DNA of 64,000 nt from Nocardia arthritidis (GTDB taxonomy: Bacteria; Actinomycetota; Actinomycetes; Mycobacteriales; Mycobacteriaceae): NCBI RefSeq assembly GCF_011801145.1, contig NZ_CP046172.1, positions 1,178,001 through 1,242,000 on the forward strand, written 5' to 3'. Shown one piece after another: positions 1 to 10,500 of the stretch (positions are counted from its first letter, which is position 1; each line of letters opens with the position of its first letter). The notes below the pieces were generated by a model. It saw nothing but the letters and a program-made list of their open reading frames with translations. It was not told the DNA's origin and made no database searches. The position numbers and the translations under genes were made by a program.

Positions 1-267
1 AGCGATGCCGTTCCCGGCATGTGGACCGAGGAGACCACGATAGATGTGGTGTCCGTTGTGCTTTCGGCGCAGCGATCGACCGTTGCCGCGCTGGTGCGCG
101 CGGCCGCATCGGATGGCGTCACCCGCGAAATGCTGCGCGAACTGCTCGACGGCAGCACCGCGCCGGAGGAAGGCGTCGAACTCGACTTCGCCGAAGCCTG
201 GTACCAGCTTTCGCTGGCGGGCGTGATCCGGGACAAGGCAACAGATCCCGCGGCGGCAATGGAATGA
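1..267 (+). CDS. C-terminal end of a YezG/DUF600-like family protein (5' end outside window)
   Basis: The frame is open from base 1 and reads SDAVPGMWTEETT, so the gene starts upstream of the window. The visible 88 residues align by eye with the region around residue 410 of the protein at 17547-19271 (VPGVWTTETVVDVVAALL and the following helix pair ending in YQLTLAGV). It is therefore a fourth member of the family also found at 22036 and 23782. The GIGRAIFY-like C-terminal module of the longer relatives is missing here, because the frame stops soon after the LAGVI helix. Function is unknown; the link to YezG-type immunity or chaperone proteins is an inference from the longer copies. It converges on dtd with only 5 bases between the two stop codons. 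Confidence 0.75.
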   Translation, partial: SDAVPGMWTEETTIDVVSVVLSAQRSTVAALVRAAASDGVTREMLRELLDGSTAPEEGVELDFAEAWYQLSLAGVIRDKATDPAAAME

Positions 268-272
268 TCCGG

Positions 273-704
273 CTACCCCTCGAGCATCAGTGTGACCGGC
301 CCGTCGTTCACGAGTTCGACATGCATATGCGCACCGAACCGGCCGGTGGCCACCGTCGCGCCCAGTTCGCGCAGCGCCTGTGCGAAGGCGTCCACGAGCG
401 GTTCGGCGACCGGACCCGGCGCCGCCGCGGACCAGGATGGCCTGCGGCCCTTGCGGGTATCGGCGTAGAGGGTGAACTGGCTGACCACCAGGATCGGTGC
501 GTCGAGATCGGCGGCGGACCGTTCTTCGTCCAGGATGCGCAGCCGCCAGAGCTTGTCCGCCAACGTCTTCGCGGTGGTTTCGGTATCGGTGTGGGTGACG
601 CCGACGAGGGCGACGAGGCCCTGCGTCGCCGGGTTGATCCGGCCGACGGTCTCGCCGTCGACGGTCACCCGCGCCGCCGTCACCCGCTGCACCAGTACTC
701 GCAT
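273..704 (-). CDS. dtd: D-aminoacyl-tRNA deacylase
   Basis: This 143-residue protein is full length for the Dtd family, which cleaves D-amino acids (and glycine from mischarged tRNA-Ala) off tRNA in the cytoplasm. It starts MRVLVQRV, as family members do. It contains the SQFTLYAD motif near residues 74-81, which holds the catalytic region, and the NDGPVTLML motif near the C-terminus, the Gly-Pro-containing element typical of the family. This is a housekeeping gene at the edge of an otherwise accessory locus. The start is the ATG at 702-704 read in reverse. Identification is firm because both signature motifs and the length agree. Confidence 0.95.
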   Translation of the reverse strand: MRVLVQRVTAARVTVDGETVGRINPATQGLVALVGVTHTDTETTAKTLADKLWRLRILDEERSAADLDAPILVVSQFTLYADTRKGRRPSWSAAAPGPVAEPLVDAFAQALRELGATVATGRFGAHMHVELVNDGPVTLMLEG

Positions 705-780
705 GCCGCGAGTTTTTCATCCGGGGTGTCGTATCGGTCGCGCGGGGGCCGGGGCGCGCGATTTTCGAAGGAGTGTCGAC

Positions 781-2735
781 GTGGTTGATAATCCGCCCAA
801 GGGCCAGAATCCGCCGGACAAGCAGCCTCCGCCGGCAACGGATCCGCAGCCGAGCGATCTCGCGAAGGCGATCAAGGACAGATTGCTGAGCATTGATCCG
901 TCCGTGGCGCTCGATTGTGCGAACGCGTGCGATGTGGCGATCGGCAAATTGTTGTTCGTCAAACAGAAATTCGCGGATTCGGCGCCCCTGCCCGTGCTCG
1001 GCGCACCGGGATCGGGTAAGGATCTGCGGGACGAGGTGAACAAGCGGACCGCCGCGATCATCGAGGTACTCGATGGATACGTAAAAGGGACAACCACGCT
1101 CGGCGAGAATTTCCTGGCTGCCGGAAAGGCGTTCACCACCACCGACAACTCCAACGCGGATGTCCTGAAGCAACTCGACGTCAAGAAGATGACTACGGTT
1201 CCCAAGGATTTCGGATACGATCCGATCGCGTACAACAAGCCGGACACGAAGGTTCCGGACGACAAACCCAGCGGCGGCAGCGACCCATCGGTGCGCATCG
1301 CGCTGGAGGCAGCCAGCCATATGGACTGGAATCAGCTCTTCGAGGTGCGGCAGATACTCGGCGGGTCGCCCAGCGCTTCGCAGAAGGTTTGGGATACGTA
1401 TGCGCTGTGGGAATGGGGCAAGAGAAGTGTCGATACCATGCGCCGAGATCTGAGCCAAACTCTGGCGACCGCGATAGCCAGCAAATGGAAGGGTGATGCG
1501 GCGGATGCCGCCGCAAAATTCTCCAAAAAGTATGCGGATAACTTCGGTGGAGTCGCCGAGAGTATGGAGAACTACTCGAAGACGCTGAAATACGTATCGG
1601 AGTACCTGTACACCACCCATGAGGCGATGCCGCCGGTGGATGAGGCAACGGCGCGGACCGGGACCGGTTCTACTTACAGTTATACTGCCGCGTCGGCGGC
1701 GGGCGGCCCAGGCGTCACCACTTATACCAATAGATACAACGTCGAATGTGACTTGCCCAAGTTTCAAAAGAATTTCCAGGAACACTACCTCGACGGTCTG
1801 ACGAATACGAAACCAGGGCTTGTCCAATTCACTCCTCCGTCGAACACCGGTCCCGGTCCCGGTCCCGGAAACACCACCGATGCCCCGCCACCGAACGACG
1901 GCACCCAGACGGGTCCCGGCCCTGGCACGAGCGATCTCGACAAGTACAAGGACGATCTGCAGAAATTGCTCAGCGGGCCCGGGCCGGGACTCGGCGAGCT
2001 CGGTGGGCCCGGCGGCCCCGGCGGTCTTTCGGCGCCGAATGTCGATGTGCCGCCACCGCCGTCATTCGGATCGTCCGATGCGGCCGGTCCGGGCGGGTCC
2101 TCGGTGCCGGATATCGGAGTCCCGGATGGGCCCGGAATCGGTGGGGATCGTCGGTGCCGGATGTGTCGGTCCCCAATATGCCTGGCCTGGACGGAAATTC
2201 GCCGGACGCGACATTGCCCGGCGGTCCGGGCCCCGGTCCCGATGGCCGGGGAGCGCCCGGTGGATCGGATATGGCGAGCCGCGCGGCGCAGGCGGCGGCA
2301 CAGGGAGCGCAGGCGTTCGGTGCGCTGTCGCAGGCGGACAAGATGCGCGCCGCGGAGCTGGCCGCGCGGAACAATATGGCGAAAGCCCTTGGGGGACTAC
2401 CTGGTAAGTCGCTGAGCGGTGGCCCCGGCGGTCGGCCGGGCGGGCTCGGGGGAGTGCCGGGTAGCCCGTTGAGCGCGTCGCAGAACGCGAAACTCTTTCC
2501 GCGAGTGGCACTTCCGGGCGTCGGCCTGCCCGGCGGTGCGGCATCCAGTGGTGCGGGCTTGGCGGGGTCCGGTATGGGCGCGCCGGGCGCGCCCGGTGGC
2601 GCCAACGCCGGACAGAAGGATTCGAAACAGCACAAGCGGGCGAAATACCTTGATTCCAAGGCGCATTTGGATGAGGCGTTCGGCCCGACGCCTACCGGTA
2701 TGAAGCCGGTGATCGAGCCGGGCCCGGCGCAATGA
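781..2735 (+). CDS. EspB-like type VII secretion substrate, broken by a one-base frameshift
   Basis: The start is the GTG at 781, with an AAGGAG ribosome site at 768-773. The first frame runs to about 2143. The second frame then continues the same low-complexity text (SVPDIGVPDG before the break, SVPDVSVPNM after it) to the stop at 2733-2735, so one base is missing. Restored length is about 651 residues. The helical part carries a W-K-G turn near 1490 and a YTTHE sequence at 1609-1623, matching the YxxxD/E export signal of ESX substrates. The tail (1840 onward) is rich in Gly-Pro repeats. It overlaps espG by four bases (ATGA). In known ESX systems such a protein is exported to the cell surface or medium; a specific function here cannot be read. 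As the sequence stands, the upstream frame would end at 2415. Confidence 0.7.
2141..2147 (+). other. One-base deletion (frameshift point) in the EspB-like gene
   Basis: In GTGGGGATCGTCGG the upstream frame reads G-G-D-R-R, while the downstream frame reads S-S-V-P-D-V. Adding one G to the GGGG run gives G-G-G-S-S-V-P-D, which copies the GGSSVPD found 14 codons earlier. The break is therefore a single lost G in a homopolymer, either a real mutation or a consensus error. Confidence 0.75.
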
Positions 2736-3553
2736 CCGAGACGGTGAAACTGACCGACCACGAATTCGTCGCGCTGTGGGACCGCTATACCGGTCGGTAC
2801 CTGCCCGAGCCGTTGACTTTTCTCGGCCGGATTCCGCTCCAGGAGGATTACGAGCGGCACGCGCGGGATATATGGGAGCGACTCGGCGGGGACAGCTTCC
2901 TGGCCAAGGTGATTCGGACCATCGAGGTGCCGGACGTATATCTGGTCGTGCAGGGCTGGTATGACAAGGAAATGGACAATCCGGACAAGCGGATCCGGAT
3001 ACACGCGGTGCGCGCCGGCGCGAGCGCATTCCTGATCACCCAGCTGCCCGGCGAAACCATTTTTCACAGCGGCGGTTTCGTGATCACCGAATGTCAGCCG
3101 CGCGGGCTGGCCGCCGAGGTGGTCGCCGCGCTGCCCGAGGTGGGCGCCGGTCAGCGCGGCCCCATTCCGATCGTCGTCGAAACGACCAGGGCCGCGGACA
3201 GCTACTGGCAATCGAGGTCGTTGGTGGAGGATGACGCCGATGCCACCGAGGAGCGCAGTAAGGAATTCCTCGACGCGCCCGCCGCCCGCACCGGTTCGAT
3301 CACTATCCATCAGGGCAAGTCGAAGTTCGGACGGCGCGGTATTCTCGAACGAGTGTTGATTTGGCGGGATATGCCGGATGACGGTCGTTACGTGATTCCG
3401 GTCGGGGATAATCCGGTCGCCGTCGGCGTGAGCGCGAAACGTTTCGTGCTGATGATCGACGAGGTGATCGACGAGATCGTCAAACGGCTCGAAACTCATT
3501 GGGAAACCGGGGATTCCGAGCCGCTCATGTATCGGCACCGGACCTTCGGGTGA
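2732..3553 (+). CDS. espG: EspG family type VII secretion chaperone
   Basis: This 273-residue protein matches EspG in length and layout. It opens with an [13 protein letters not shown] helix, followed by the R-I-x-A-V-R-x-G strand near residues 95-100, a V-V-A-A-L-P helix near 135, and a C-terminal helical segment ([15 protein letters not shown]). In mycobacteria, EspG binds the helical tip of PE/PPE-type or EspB-type substrates in the cytoplasm and delivers them to the ESX translocase. The start ATG overlaps the stop of the EspB-like gene (ATGA), so the two are probably translationally coupled and this EspG probably serves that neighbour. It in turn overlaps the NRPS gene by four bases (GTGA). 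Assignment to a particular ESX system is not possible from the window. Confidence 0.85.
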   Translation: MTETVKLTDHEFVALWDRYTGRYLPEPLTFLGRIPLQEDYERHARDIWERLGGDSFLAKVIRTIEVPDVYLVVQGWYDKEMDNPDKRIRIHAVRAGASAFLITQLPGETIFHSGGFVITECQPRGLAAEVVAALPEVGAGQRGPIPIVVETTRAADSYWQSRSLVEDDADATEERSKEFLDAPAARTGSITIHQGKSKFGRRGILERVLIWRDMPDDGRYVIPVGDNPVAVGVSAKRFVLMIDEVIDEIVKRLETHWETGDSEPLMYRHRTFG

Positions 3554-6500
3554 CAGCCGTGGGCCGGGCGGCTTTCCCGCTCACCACCGCGCAGCGGAGC
3601 GTGTGGGATTCCGAGGCGCTTTCCGACGGTGCGCGCAACTATGTGGCGCAGTATGTGGAGATCGTCGGAGAGCTGGACGCGGATGCGCTCGCACAGGCCT
3701 GCCAGATCGTTATCGCCGAGACCGAGGTTGGGCTGCTCCGGATCGGATTGCGCGATGGCGAGCCGGTGCAATGGGTGGACGATGCGACGCGGTGCGCGGT
3801 CGCGCGGATCGACCTGACGGATCCGGCGGAGGCCCTGGAATGGATGGCCGCCGAGTATTACCGCGATACGGATATCATCGATCGCCCGCTGACCTCCAGC
3901 GTGCTGATCCGGTTGAGCGATACGCATCATTTCTGGTATTCGCGCATACATCATCTCGCGGTCGACGGATTCGGCGGATATTTCATCACCGCTCGTATCG
4001 CCGAAGTTTATTCGGCATTGGTCGACGGAGCGATTCCGGAGAAATTCCGCGGCGCATCGATGCGGCGCCTGCAAGAGCTAGACGTAGAATACCGGAATTC
4101 GACCCGGTGCGACGTCGACCGGAAATATTGGCAGGACCGGCCCGGCCGGACGGTTCGCCCGCTGACCGGCCGCCGGGATGCGCATAACGATCCCGATACC
4201 GTCAACGTGCCCGGTGAACTGGCCGGATGGTCCGATCAGGCGCTCGCCTCGGCAGCCGGGCGGTATGCGGCCAGCCCGGCTCAGTTACTGCTCGCCGGTG
4301 CCTGCGCGTTCGTCGCGAGCCTGTTCGATTCGGAGATTTCGATACCGGTCTCCGCGCGGACGACGGCGGAATTGAAGAATTCGGCCGGAATGGTGGCGAA
4401 CAAAGTTCCGCTCGGGCTGGAAATCACCGCACACACGACCTGCGCCGAATTGGTGGAGCAGGCGTCGCGGGCGGTGGTCGGCGCGCTGCGACATCAGCGG
4501 TACTGCTATACCGACATTCGCCGGGACCACGGAATTCACCCCGATGTCCGGCAGCCGTTCGGTCCGGTGGTGAACGTCATGCTCTTCGACACCGGTCTCC
4601 GGTTCGGCGCCGCGGACGGCGGATATCGGATTCTGTCGTCCGGGTCGGTGGAGGGGCTGCATTTCAACATCTACCGGACCGGCTCGGACGCGCCGCTTTC
4701 GGTCGATCTGATCGGGAATTCCGACTACTACGACCGCGACCGCCTGCGGGATATCCACCGCAGATTCCTGGCCTACCTCGGCAGATTCGTCGCCGCCGAG
4801 CCGAAGGCTCCGGTCCTCGGCATCGACCTTCTCGACTCCGCCGAACACGCACTGCTGGGGGCATGGAGTGGCGCCCGGCGCGAACCCGATTCCGCGACAA
4901 CGCTCGTCTCGCTGTTCGACGCGCAGGTGCGCCGGACACCGGACGCGGTTGCGGTGGAGTTCGCCGGAAACCTCCTGTCCTACGCCGAATTCGCCAGACG
5001 GGTAAGGCAATTGGCGCGTTGGCTGATCGATGCGGGAGTCGGGCCCGATGCGCTGGTCGGCATCGGGCTGCGCAGATCCATCGATCTGCTCGTCGCCGTG
5101 CACGCCGTGACCGTTGCCGGTGGCGGGTATGTGCCGGTGGATCCGGACCAGCCCGCGGAGCGAATTCGGCAACTCGTGGATATCGCGCGGCCGCTGTGCG
5201 TACTGACCGGTGCCGAACTCGACCTGGGCGATTCGGTGCGGCAGATCCGGCTCGACACGTTGGATCTCGGCGGGTATTCCGGCCTGCCGGTCACCGACGG
5301 CGAGCGGTTGCGGCCGCTGCGCCCACAGCACATCGCCTATGTCATCTTCACCTCGGGTTCCACCGGCACACCCAAGAGCGTCGCCGTATCGCATGCGGCG
5401 ATCGTGAACCAATTGCGTTGGATGCAAGCCGAATTCGGGCTGGAGCCGATCGACCGGGTGCTGCACAAGACGCCGATCACCTTCGACGACTCGGTCTGTG
5501 AGCTGTTCTGGCCCCTGCACACCGGCGCGCGGCTGGTAATCGCCCGGCCCGGTGGACATCTCGATCCCGGATACCTGCTGGACACCATCCGTGCCCAGCG
5601 AATCACCATCGTGCACTTCGTGCCGTCGATGCTGGCCGCATTCCTCGAATATCTCGGTACGCCCGCGCGGCCGGTCTGCCCGTCGCTGCGCCGGGTGCTC
5701 GTCGCGGGCGAGGCGCTGTCGCCGAAACTGGTCGCATGGGCCGGTGCGTTGCTCGCGCCGCTGTATAACCTCTATGGTCCGGCCGAAGCGGCGGTGCATG
5801 TTTCGGGTCGGCCGGTGGTGGACGCCGCTGAGATTCCGATCGGGCGTCCGGTATTCGATACCCGGCTGCGGGTGCTCGATCGGTGGCTGCGTCCGGTGCC
5901 GGTGGGGGTGACCGGCGAGTTGTACGCGGCCGGTGTGCAATTGGCGCGCGGCTATCTGCATCGACCCGGTTCGACCGCCGAGCGGTTCGTCGCCGACCCG
6001 TTCGGTACCGGCGAACGCTTGTACCGGACCGGAGATCTGGTGCGGTGGAACGACTCCGGTGAGCTGGAGTACATCGGCCGCTCCGACTTCCAGGTGAAGA
6101 TCGGCGGGGTGCGGATCGAACTCGGCGAGGTCGAGGCGGTATTGCGCGCGTATCCGGGTGTGGCGCAGGCGGTTACGGTGGTGCGCGAATCCCGGCTGAT
6201 CGGTTACGTCGGTGCGGACGGGTCCGCCGCGCCGGATGGCGCCGCGGTGCGCCGGTTCGTCGCCGATCGGCTGCCCGCCGTACTGGTGCCCGCGACGGTG
6301 GTCGTGCTCGACGAATTCCCGTTGACACCGAGCGGAAAGCTCGATCGGGGCGCGTTGCCCGCACCGGTCCTCGCCGCGCATCGGGCCGCTCGATCGCCCG
6401 CCGAGCAGGCGCTGTGCGATCTGTTCGCCGAGGTGCTCGGGGTGGAGCGGGTCGGCATCGACGACGATTTCTTCGAACTCGGCGGCCAGTCGCTGCTCGC

Positions 6501-8280
6501 GACGCGGTTGGCGAGCCGGATCAGGACCGTGCTCGGCGTCGAGGTCGAGATGCGGGAGATCTTCGACGCGCCAACGGTTGCCGGGTTGGTGGAGCGGTTG
6601 CCGTCGCGGGCGCCGTCGCGGCCGCCGCTGGTGCGGGTGCGCGAGCCGGGGCCGGTGCCGCTCTCGCTCGCACAGCGGCGGCTCTGGCTGCTGCACCGGC
6701 TGGAGGGTGCGTCCGCGACCTACAACATGCCGATCGCGCTGGTACTGCACGGTCCGCTCGACGTCGCGGCGCTCGCGGGGGCGATCCAGGATGTGGTTGC
6801 CAGACATGAACCACTGAGAACCGTTCTCGCCGAGACGGATTCGGAGGTCCCGGAGCAGCGGGTGCTCGATATCGAGATCGAGGTGCCGATCGTCCCTGCC
6901 GCCGACGCGACCGAGGTGCGCGCCGTCGTCGACCAGTTGGCGCGATACCCGTTCGACCTGGGGGCCGAGCTGCCGTTCGGGGCCGCGGTGGTGCGGCGCT
7001 CCGAATCCGAGCATGTGCTCGTCTTCGTGGTGCACCACATCGCCTGTGATGGTTGGTCTCTGGCGCCGCTGGGGCGTGATCTCGGCACCGCGTACGCGGC
7101 CCGCGCACAGGGGCTGGCCCCCGACTGGGCGCCGCTGCCGGTGCGATACGCGGACTACGCGCTGTGGCAGCAGCGGACGCTCGGCACGGAAACCGACCTG
7201 GACGGGGTGATTTCCCGTGAGCTCGACTATTGGCGCCGCGAATTGGCCGCGCTCCCGGCCGAACTGCCGCTGCCCACCGACCGTCCGCGGCCTGCCGCGC
7301 CGAGTGGTCGGGGTGAGATCGTCTCGTTCACGATTCCGCCCCGGACCCGTGACGGGTTGCGGCGGTTGGCCCGTGGCCGCGCCGCGACCGAATCCATGGT
7401 TCTACAGGCCGGTTTGGCGACGCTGCTGAGCAAAATGGGTGCCGGTTCGGATATTCCGCTGGGATCGCCGGTCGCCGGACGAAACGACGAGGCGCTGCAC
7501 GACCTGGTCGGATTCTTCGTCAACACCCTGGTGCTGCGCACGACGATTCCGGTGGACGCCACCTTCGGCGAAGTGCTCGGACAGGTGCGGGCCAAGGCGC
7601 TGGCCGCGTACGAGAACCAGGATGTGCCGTTCGATCGGGTGGTCGAGGCGCTGGACCCGCCGCGCTCGGCCGCGCGGCATCCGCTGTTCCAAATCCTGCT
7701 GGTATTCCAGAACAATGAGGTCGCGACGCTGAACCTGCCCGGAATCCGGGTATACGGCTATCCGGCGGCGACGGGTGCGTCGCGATTCGACCTGACCTTC
7801 GATATCACCGATCAGGGCGCCGGCGGTTACGACGGCACCATCGAATTCGCCACCGATCTGTTCGACCGGGAAACCGTGGTCGCGCTGGCACGCCGGTATG
7901 TGCGACTGCTCCAAACCGTCGCCGCGACACCGGACATCGCGATATCCGATATCGAAATCGGCGAAGCCGCAGGGAGATTCGCTGAGTCGGAGACCGCACC
8001 GGTGCCGCAGGAGTATTCGCGGCCGGTGTTCCGTGCGCCGAGCGGTCTGGCCGAACAGATCGTTGCCAAGATCTTCGCCGATCTGCTCGGGGTGGCGCAG
8101 GTCGGGGCCGATGACGACTTCTTCGCCCTCGGTGGCAGCAGCTTCGTTGTGCTACAGCTGGTTTCGCGTGCCAGGGCGCAGGGCGTCGAGTTCAGCTCGC
8201 CGGATGTGTTCGACGAGCGGACCGTCGCGCGATTGGCCGCGGTCGGTACCCGCCGGGCGCGTGCGTTGCAGCGCCCGTGA
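3550..8280 (+). CDS. Non-ribosomal peptide synthetase, C-A-T-C-T
   Basis: The preferred start is the GTG at 3550, which overlaps the espG stop as GTGA; a GTG at 3499 would extend 51 bases into espG. Length is 1,576 residues. Condensation domain 1 has HHLAVDG (3949-3969). The adenylation domain has [10 protein letters not shown] (about 5347-5376), [14 protein letters not shown] and TPSGKLDR. Carrier domain 1 has LGGQS, with the pantetheine serine at 6490. Condensation domain 2 has HHIACDG (7033-7053). Carrier domain 2 has LGGSS, with the serine at 8140. There is no thioesterase or reductase, and no second adenylation domain. Hand-aligned specificity residues read D-D-C-H-L-A-L-V-H, closest in form to EntF-like serine domains but not equal to them; the substrate is unresolved. 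Coupling to espG suggests co-expression with secretion genes. The second carrier must be loaded or offloaded by a partner not seen here. Confidence 0.92.
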   Translation: MTAVGRAAFPLTTAQRSVWDSEALSDGARNYVAQYVEIVGELDADALAQACQIVIAETEVGLLRIGLRDGEPVQWVDDATRCAVARIDLTDPAEALEWMAAEYYRDTDIIDRPLTSSVLIRLSDTHHFWYSRIHHLAVDGFGGYFITARIAEVYSALVDGAIPEKFRGASMRRLQELDVEYRNSTRCDVDRKYWQDRPGRTVRPLTGRRDAHNDPDTVNVPGELAGWSDQALASAAGRYAASPAQLLLAGACAFVASLFDSEISIPVSARTTAELKNSAGMVANKVPLGLEITAHTTCAELVEQASRAVVGALRHQRYCYTDIRRDHGIHPDVRQPFGPVVNVMLFDTGLRFGAADGGYRILSSGSVEGLHFNIYRTGSDAPLSVDLIGNSDYYDRDRLRDIHRRFLAYLGRFVAAEPKAPVLGIDLLDSAEHALLGAWSGARREPDSATTLVSLFDAQVRRTPDAVAVEFAGNLLSYAEFARRVRQLARWLIDAGVGPDALVGIGLRRSIDLLVAVHAVTVAGGGYVPVDPDQPAERIRQLVDIARPLCVLTGAELDLGDSVRQIRLDTLDLGGYSGLPVTDGERLRPLRPQHIAYVIFTSGSTGTPKSVAVSHAAIVNQLRWMQAEFGLEPIDRVLHKTPITFDDSVCELFWPLHTGARLVIARPGGHLDPGYLLDTIRAQRITIVHFVPSMLAAFLEYLGTPARPVCPSLRRVLVAGEALSPKLVAWAGALLAPLYNLYGPAEAAVHVSGRPVVDAAEIPIGRPVFDTRLRVLDRWLRPVPVGVTGELYAAGVQLARGYLHRPGSTAERFVADPFGTGERLYRTGDLVRWNDSGELEYIGRSDFQVKIGGVRIELGEVEAVLRAYPGVAQAVTVVRESRLIGYVGADGSAAPDGAAVRRFVADRLPAVLVPATVVVLDEFPLTPSGKLDRGALPAPVLAAHRAARSPAEQALCDLFAEVLGVERVGIDDDFFELGGQSLLATRLASRIRTVLGVEVEMREIFDAPTVAGLVERLPSRAPSRPPLVRVREPGPVPLSLAQRRLWLLHRLEGASATYNMPIALVLHGPLDVAALAGAIQDVVARHEPLRTVLAETDSEVPEQRVLDIEIEVPIVPAADATEVRAVVDQLARYPFDLGAELPFGAAVVRRSESEHVLVFVVHHIACDGWSLAPLGRDLGTAYAARAQGLAPDWAPLPVRYADYALWQQRTLGTETDLDGVISRELDYWRRELAALPAELPLPTDRPRPAAPSGRGEIVSFTIPPRTRDGLRRLARGRAATESMVLQAGLATLLSKMGAGSDIPLGSPVAGRNDEALHDLVGFFVNTLVLRTTIPVDATFGEVLGQVRAKALAAYENQDVPFDRVVEALDPPRSAARHPLFQILLVFQNNEVATLNLPGIRVYGYPAATGASRFDLTFDITDQGAGGYDGTIEFATDLFDRETVVALARRYVRLLQTVAATPDIAISDIEIGEAAGRFAESETAPVPQEYSRPVFRAPSGLAEQIVAKIFADLLGVAQVGADDDFFALGGSSFVVLQLVSRARAQGVEFSSPDVFDERTVARLAAVGTRRARALQRP

Positions 8281-8320
8281 CCAGCGGATTGCGGCCGCAC
8301 CCGGCTGATCGCCGTCGGCG

Positions 8321-8662
8321 TCAGATACTTTCGAAAATCGTTACTCGGTAGCCGGTTTCGTCGACGGCCTGCTCGGCCGCCGTCCGCGCCGCATTCGCGC
8401 GGACGAAGGTCGACATCTCCTGCATCCGCGTATCGGACCGCACCTCGCGGGTGGCCTCGTCGACCTGCGGTTGTTTATCTTGTAGCGCAGCGTGATACGC
8501 GGCCAAGACGATCTCTTCCTCGGGTATGCCGACCGACAGCAAACGACCGTCGGCATCGACGACGACCCGCACACCCGCGACCGTTCCGACGCCGCGAATC
8601 CGTTCCAGCGCGGACTGCATCCGCTGAACCTTACGGCCGATCTCCTCGAATTCATCGGTCAT
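8321..8662 (-). CDS. YbaB/EbfC-like protein
   Basis: This 113-residue protein has an N-terminal helix, the strand pair VRVVVDADGRLLSVGI, and a long C-terminal helix. That is the plan of the YbaB/EbfC nucleoid-associated family. A GAGGAG ribosome site precedes the ATG at 8660-8662. It converges on the NRPS gene with 40 bases between them and diverges from the DUF4246 gene. It is one of five YbaB-like genes in this window. Such paralogs are common next to ESX-related genes in actinomycetes. Whether these copies bind DNA or act as secretion-associated chaperones is unknown. Confidence 0.75.
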   Translation of the reverse strand: MTDEFEEIGRKVQRMQSALERIRGVGTVAGVRVVVDADGRLLSVGIPEEEIVLAAYHAALQDKQPQVDEATREVRSDTRMQEMSTFVRANAARTAAEQAVDETGYRVTIFESI

Positions 8663-8915
8663 ACCGACTCCTCACGACATACCGGTGCCGGTCGAACAGC
8701 GGTGCACGAAGGAGTTCACCCACAACGATCCCGTCGATTCGGAGCAATGGTTAACGGCAGGAACCCATTGTGGCAGTCGTTGTTTCCAAGAGTCGCTAGC
8801 AATCATCAGCCATGCGGTCCGGCTGTGCCGTGGCGGTATGGAAGTCATGTCTCGGTCGATCCGGCCCGCCGAAGTATCCTTGGCGCCGCCAGGAATCAGT
8901 GAGAGATCCGAGAGT
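8663..8915. promoter_or_regulatory. Divergent intergenic region between YbaB-like and DUF4246 genes
   Basis: These 253 bases separate two divergently transcribed genes, so promoters for both should lie here. A TATCCT at about 8875 could be a -10 element for the plus-strand gene, but no matching -35 box is clear. An in-frame extension of the plus-strand ORF to 8685 exists but carries no recognisable protein sequence. Confidence 0.35.
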
Positions 8916-10412
8916 ATGACTGACCTATCTGCTTTTCCGCTGCCCTTTCTCGCCTCCCGTAGAATGCCGGTCGCGCCGCCCAGGACGCTGCGGGAACTCG
9001 AGATGATGCGGCTCAGCGCCGAGATCCGGGCGAAGCCGCAGTGGTTCGTCAAGATGAACGACCCCGAGATCGTCGCCAGGTGGACGCGGGAAGCGGCCGA
9101 GCAAGGTCTGACCGGGGCCCAGATTCGGTATGTGCTCGCGGAATTGGCGTACTACGCCGAGCTCCGAGACCCGCGAACCGGCATCGAGGTTTCCGCTGTC
9201 GACGGGGTGTGGCAGTCGGACACATTGATCGATGACGAGCTGAAAACCCGTCTGCGCGACGCGGTTCGGGTCCTGGAGGAGGTCCCCGATGAGGAGCGCG
9301 ACTGGCATCCCGGGTCGAACGAACAGGTGCTGGACCTGGTTCATCCCTCACTGTTCTGCCTCGTGCGTGGGGTGAGCCGCTCGGACGATTCGGCGTGGCC
9401 GAAATCCGGAAACTACGGTGCGCGCTTCGCGTACTCGGAGAAATTCCAGTGGCTGCCAACCGATGTCGAGGTCGGCGCCGATGGCGATGTCGTATTCGGC
9501 TCATATGTCAACAATGTCCACCCCATGGCCCATCGCGAGCTCGGGTCCGTGCTGCCGGATATTTTCGCGCGCCTGCGTCCGCTGTTCGAGAATGTGCTCA
9601 CGGATCTGCGTGAGCCGCGGCCGCGGCGCATCGTGCCCGATGCCGAGACCTGGTACGACGATGCCCCGGACAAGCCGGTCGAACCCGACGATGACGACGA
9701 GGACGCCCTGCTGGCGTTCGAAGATGCCATGGACGAATGGTGGGATACGCGCCGTCCGGTCGTCCCGGACGCGCCCTTGTTCAGCCCGCCCGCCTTGCCC
9801 GACGACTCCGTTCGAATCGACCTGCGCGGCCGCGGATTACAGGTCATCGTCAAACTCGCCAATATTCATCTCACTCCCGACAAACCCGAATACCCCGGCG
9901 GTGCATGGCATGTCGAGGGAATGATGAACGAGCGCATCGTTTCGACCGGCATCTACTACTGGGACAGCGAGAACACCACCGAAAGCCGGCTGAGTTTCCG
10001 TGCGGCGATCGAGGATCCGTATTACGAACAGAACGATGCCCCAGGTGTGCGCGACGTCTACGGCCTCGATGACGAGGATCCGATGAATCAGGTTCTGGGA
10101 TCGGTGCGGACCAGTACGGGCCGCTGCCTGGCCTTCCCGAATATTCTCCAGCATCGGGTCGCACCCTTCCGGCTCGCGGATCCGACCCGGCCCGGGCATC
10201 GCAAAATTCTGGCGTTCTTCCTGGTCGACCCCTCGGAGCGGATCGTCTCGACATCTGATGTGCCGCCGCAACAGCCCTGGTCTTCGACATCGACCATGAC
10301 GCTGGAACAGGCCAAGGAGTATCGCGAGCAATTGATGCATGAACGGAAGTACCTCGTCGGGCAGCACGACCAGGAGCTGTACGAGCGCGAGTTCTCCCTC
10401 TGCGAGCATTGA
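8916..10412 (+). CDS. DUF4246 family protein, oxygenase-like
   Basis: The start chosen is the ATG at 8916 (MTDLSAFPLPFLASRR); the frame is open upstream to 8685 but the extra residues look non-coding. Length is 498 residues. The C-terminal half has the family signature GGAWHVEGMMNERI, then TGIYYWDSEN, then LQHRVAPFRL and HRKILAFFLVDP. The spacing His-x-Glu, His, Arg resembles the Fe(II)/2-oxoglutarate oxygenase facial triad, so an oxygenase role is plausible, but this is an inference. DUF4246 proteins are best known from fungi with some actinomycete members. An acidic stretch (EPDDDDEDALLAFED) lies near residue 260. It stands alone between secretion-related genes; no pathway partner is visible unless it tailors the NRPS product. 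Confidence 0.8.
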   Translation: MTDLSAFPLPFLASRRMPVAPPRTLRELEMMRLSAEIRAKPQWFVKMNDPEIVARWTREAAEQGLTGAQIRYVLAELAYYAELRDPRTGIEVSAVDGVWQSDTLIDDELKTRLRDAVRVLEEVPDEERDWHPGSNEQVLDLVHPSLFCLVRGVSRSDDSAWPKSGNYGARFAYSEKFQWLPTDVEVGADGDVVFGSYVNNVHPMAHRELGSVLPDIFARLRPLFENVLTDLREPRPRRIVPDAETWYDDAPDKPVEPDDDDEDALLAFEDAMDEWWDTRRPVVPDAPLFSPPALPDDSVRIDLRGRGLQVIVKLANIHLTPDKPEYPGGAWHVEGMMNERIVSTGIYYWDSENTTESRLSFRAAIEDPYYEQNDAPGVRDVYGLDDEDPMNQVLGSVRTSTGRCLAFPNILQHRVAPFRLADPTRPGHRKILAFFLVDPSERIVSTSDVPPQQPWSSTSTMTLEQAKEYREQLMHERKYLVGQHDQELYEREFSLCEH

Positions 10413-10500
10413 GTGCCCAGCCGTAAATATCGGCCTGCCGAACGCGCAAGGAGTCGTTAACGCGCGGTCGAAAGCCGCACGGCCCGTATTGGATTCGTCC

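Noticed and set aside
4285..7038. Minus-strand reading frame of 917 codons inside the NRPS
   Set aside because: The forward frame carries all the NRPS core motifs; the reverse frame is the usual GC shadow.
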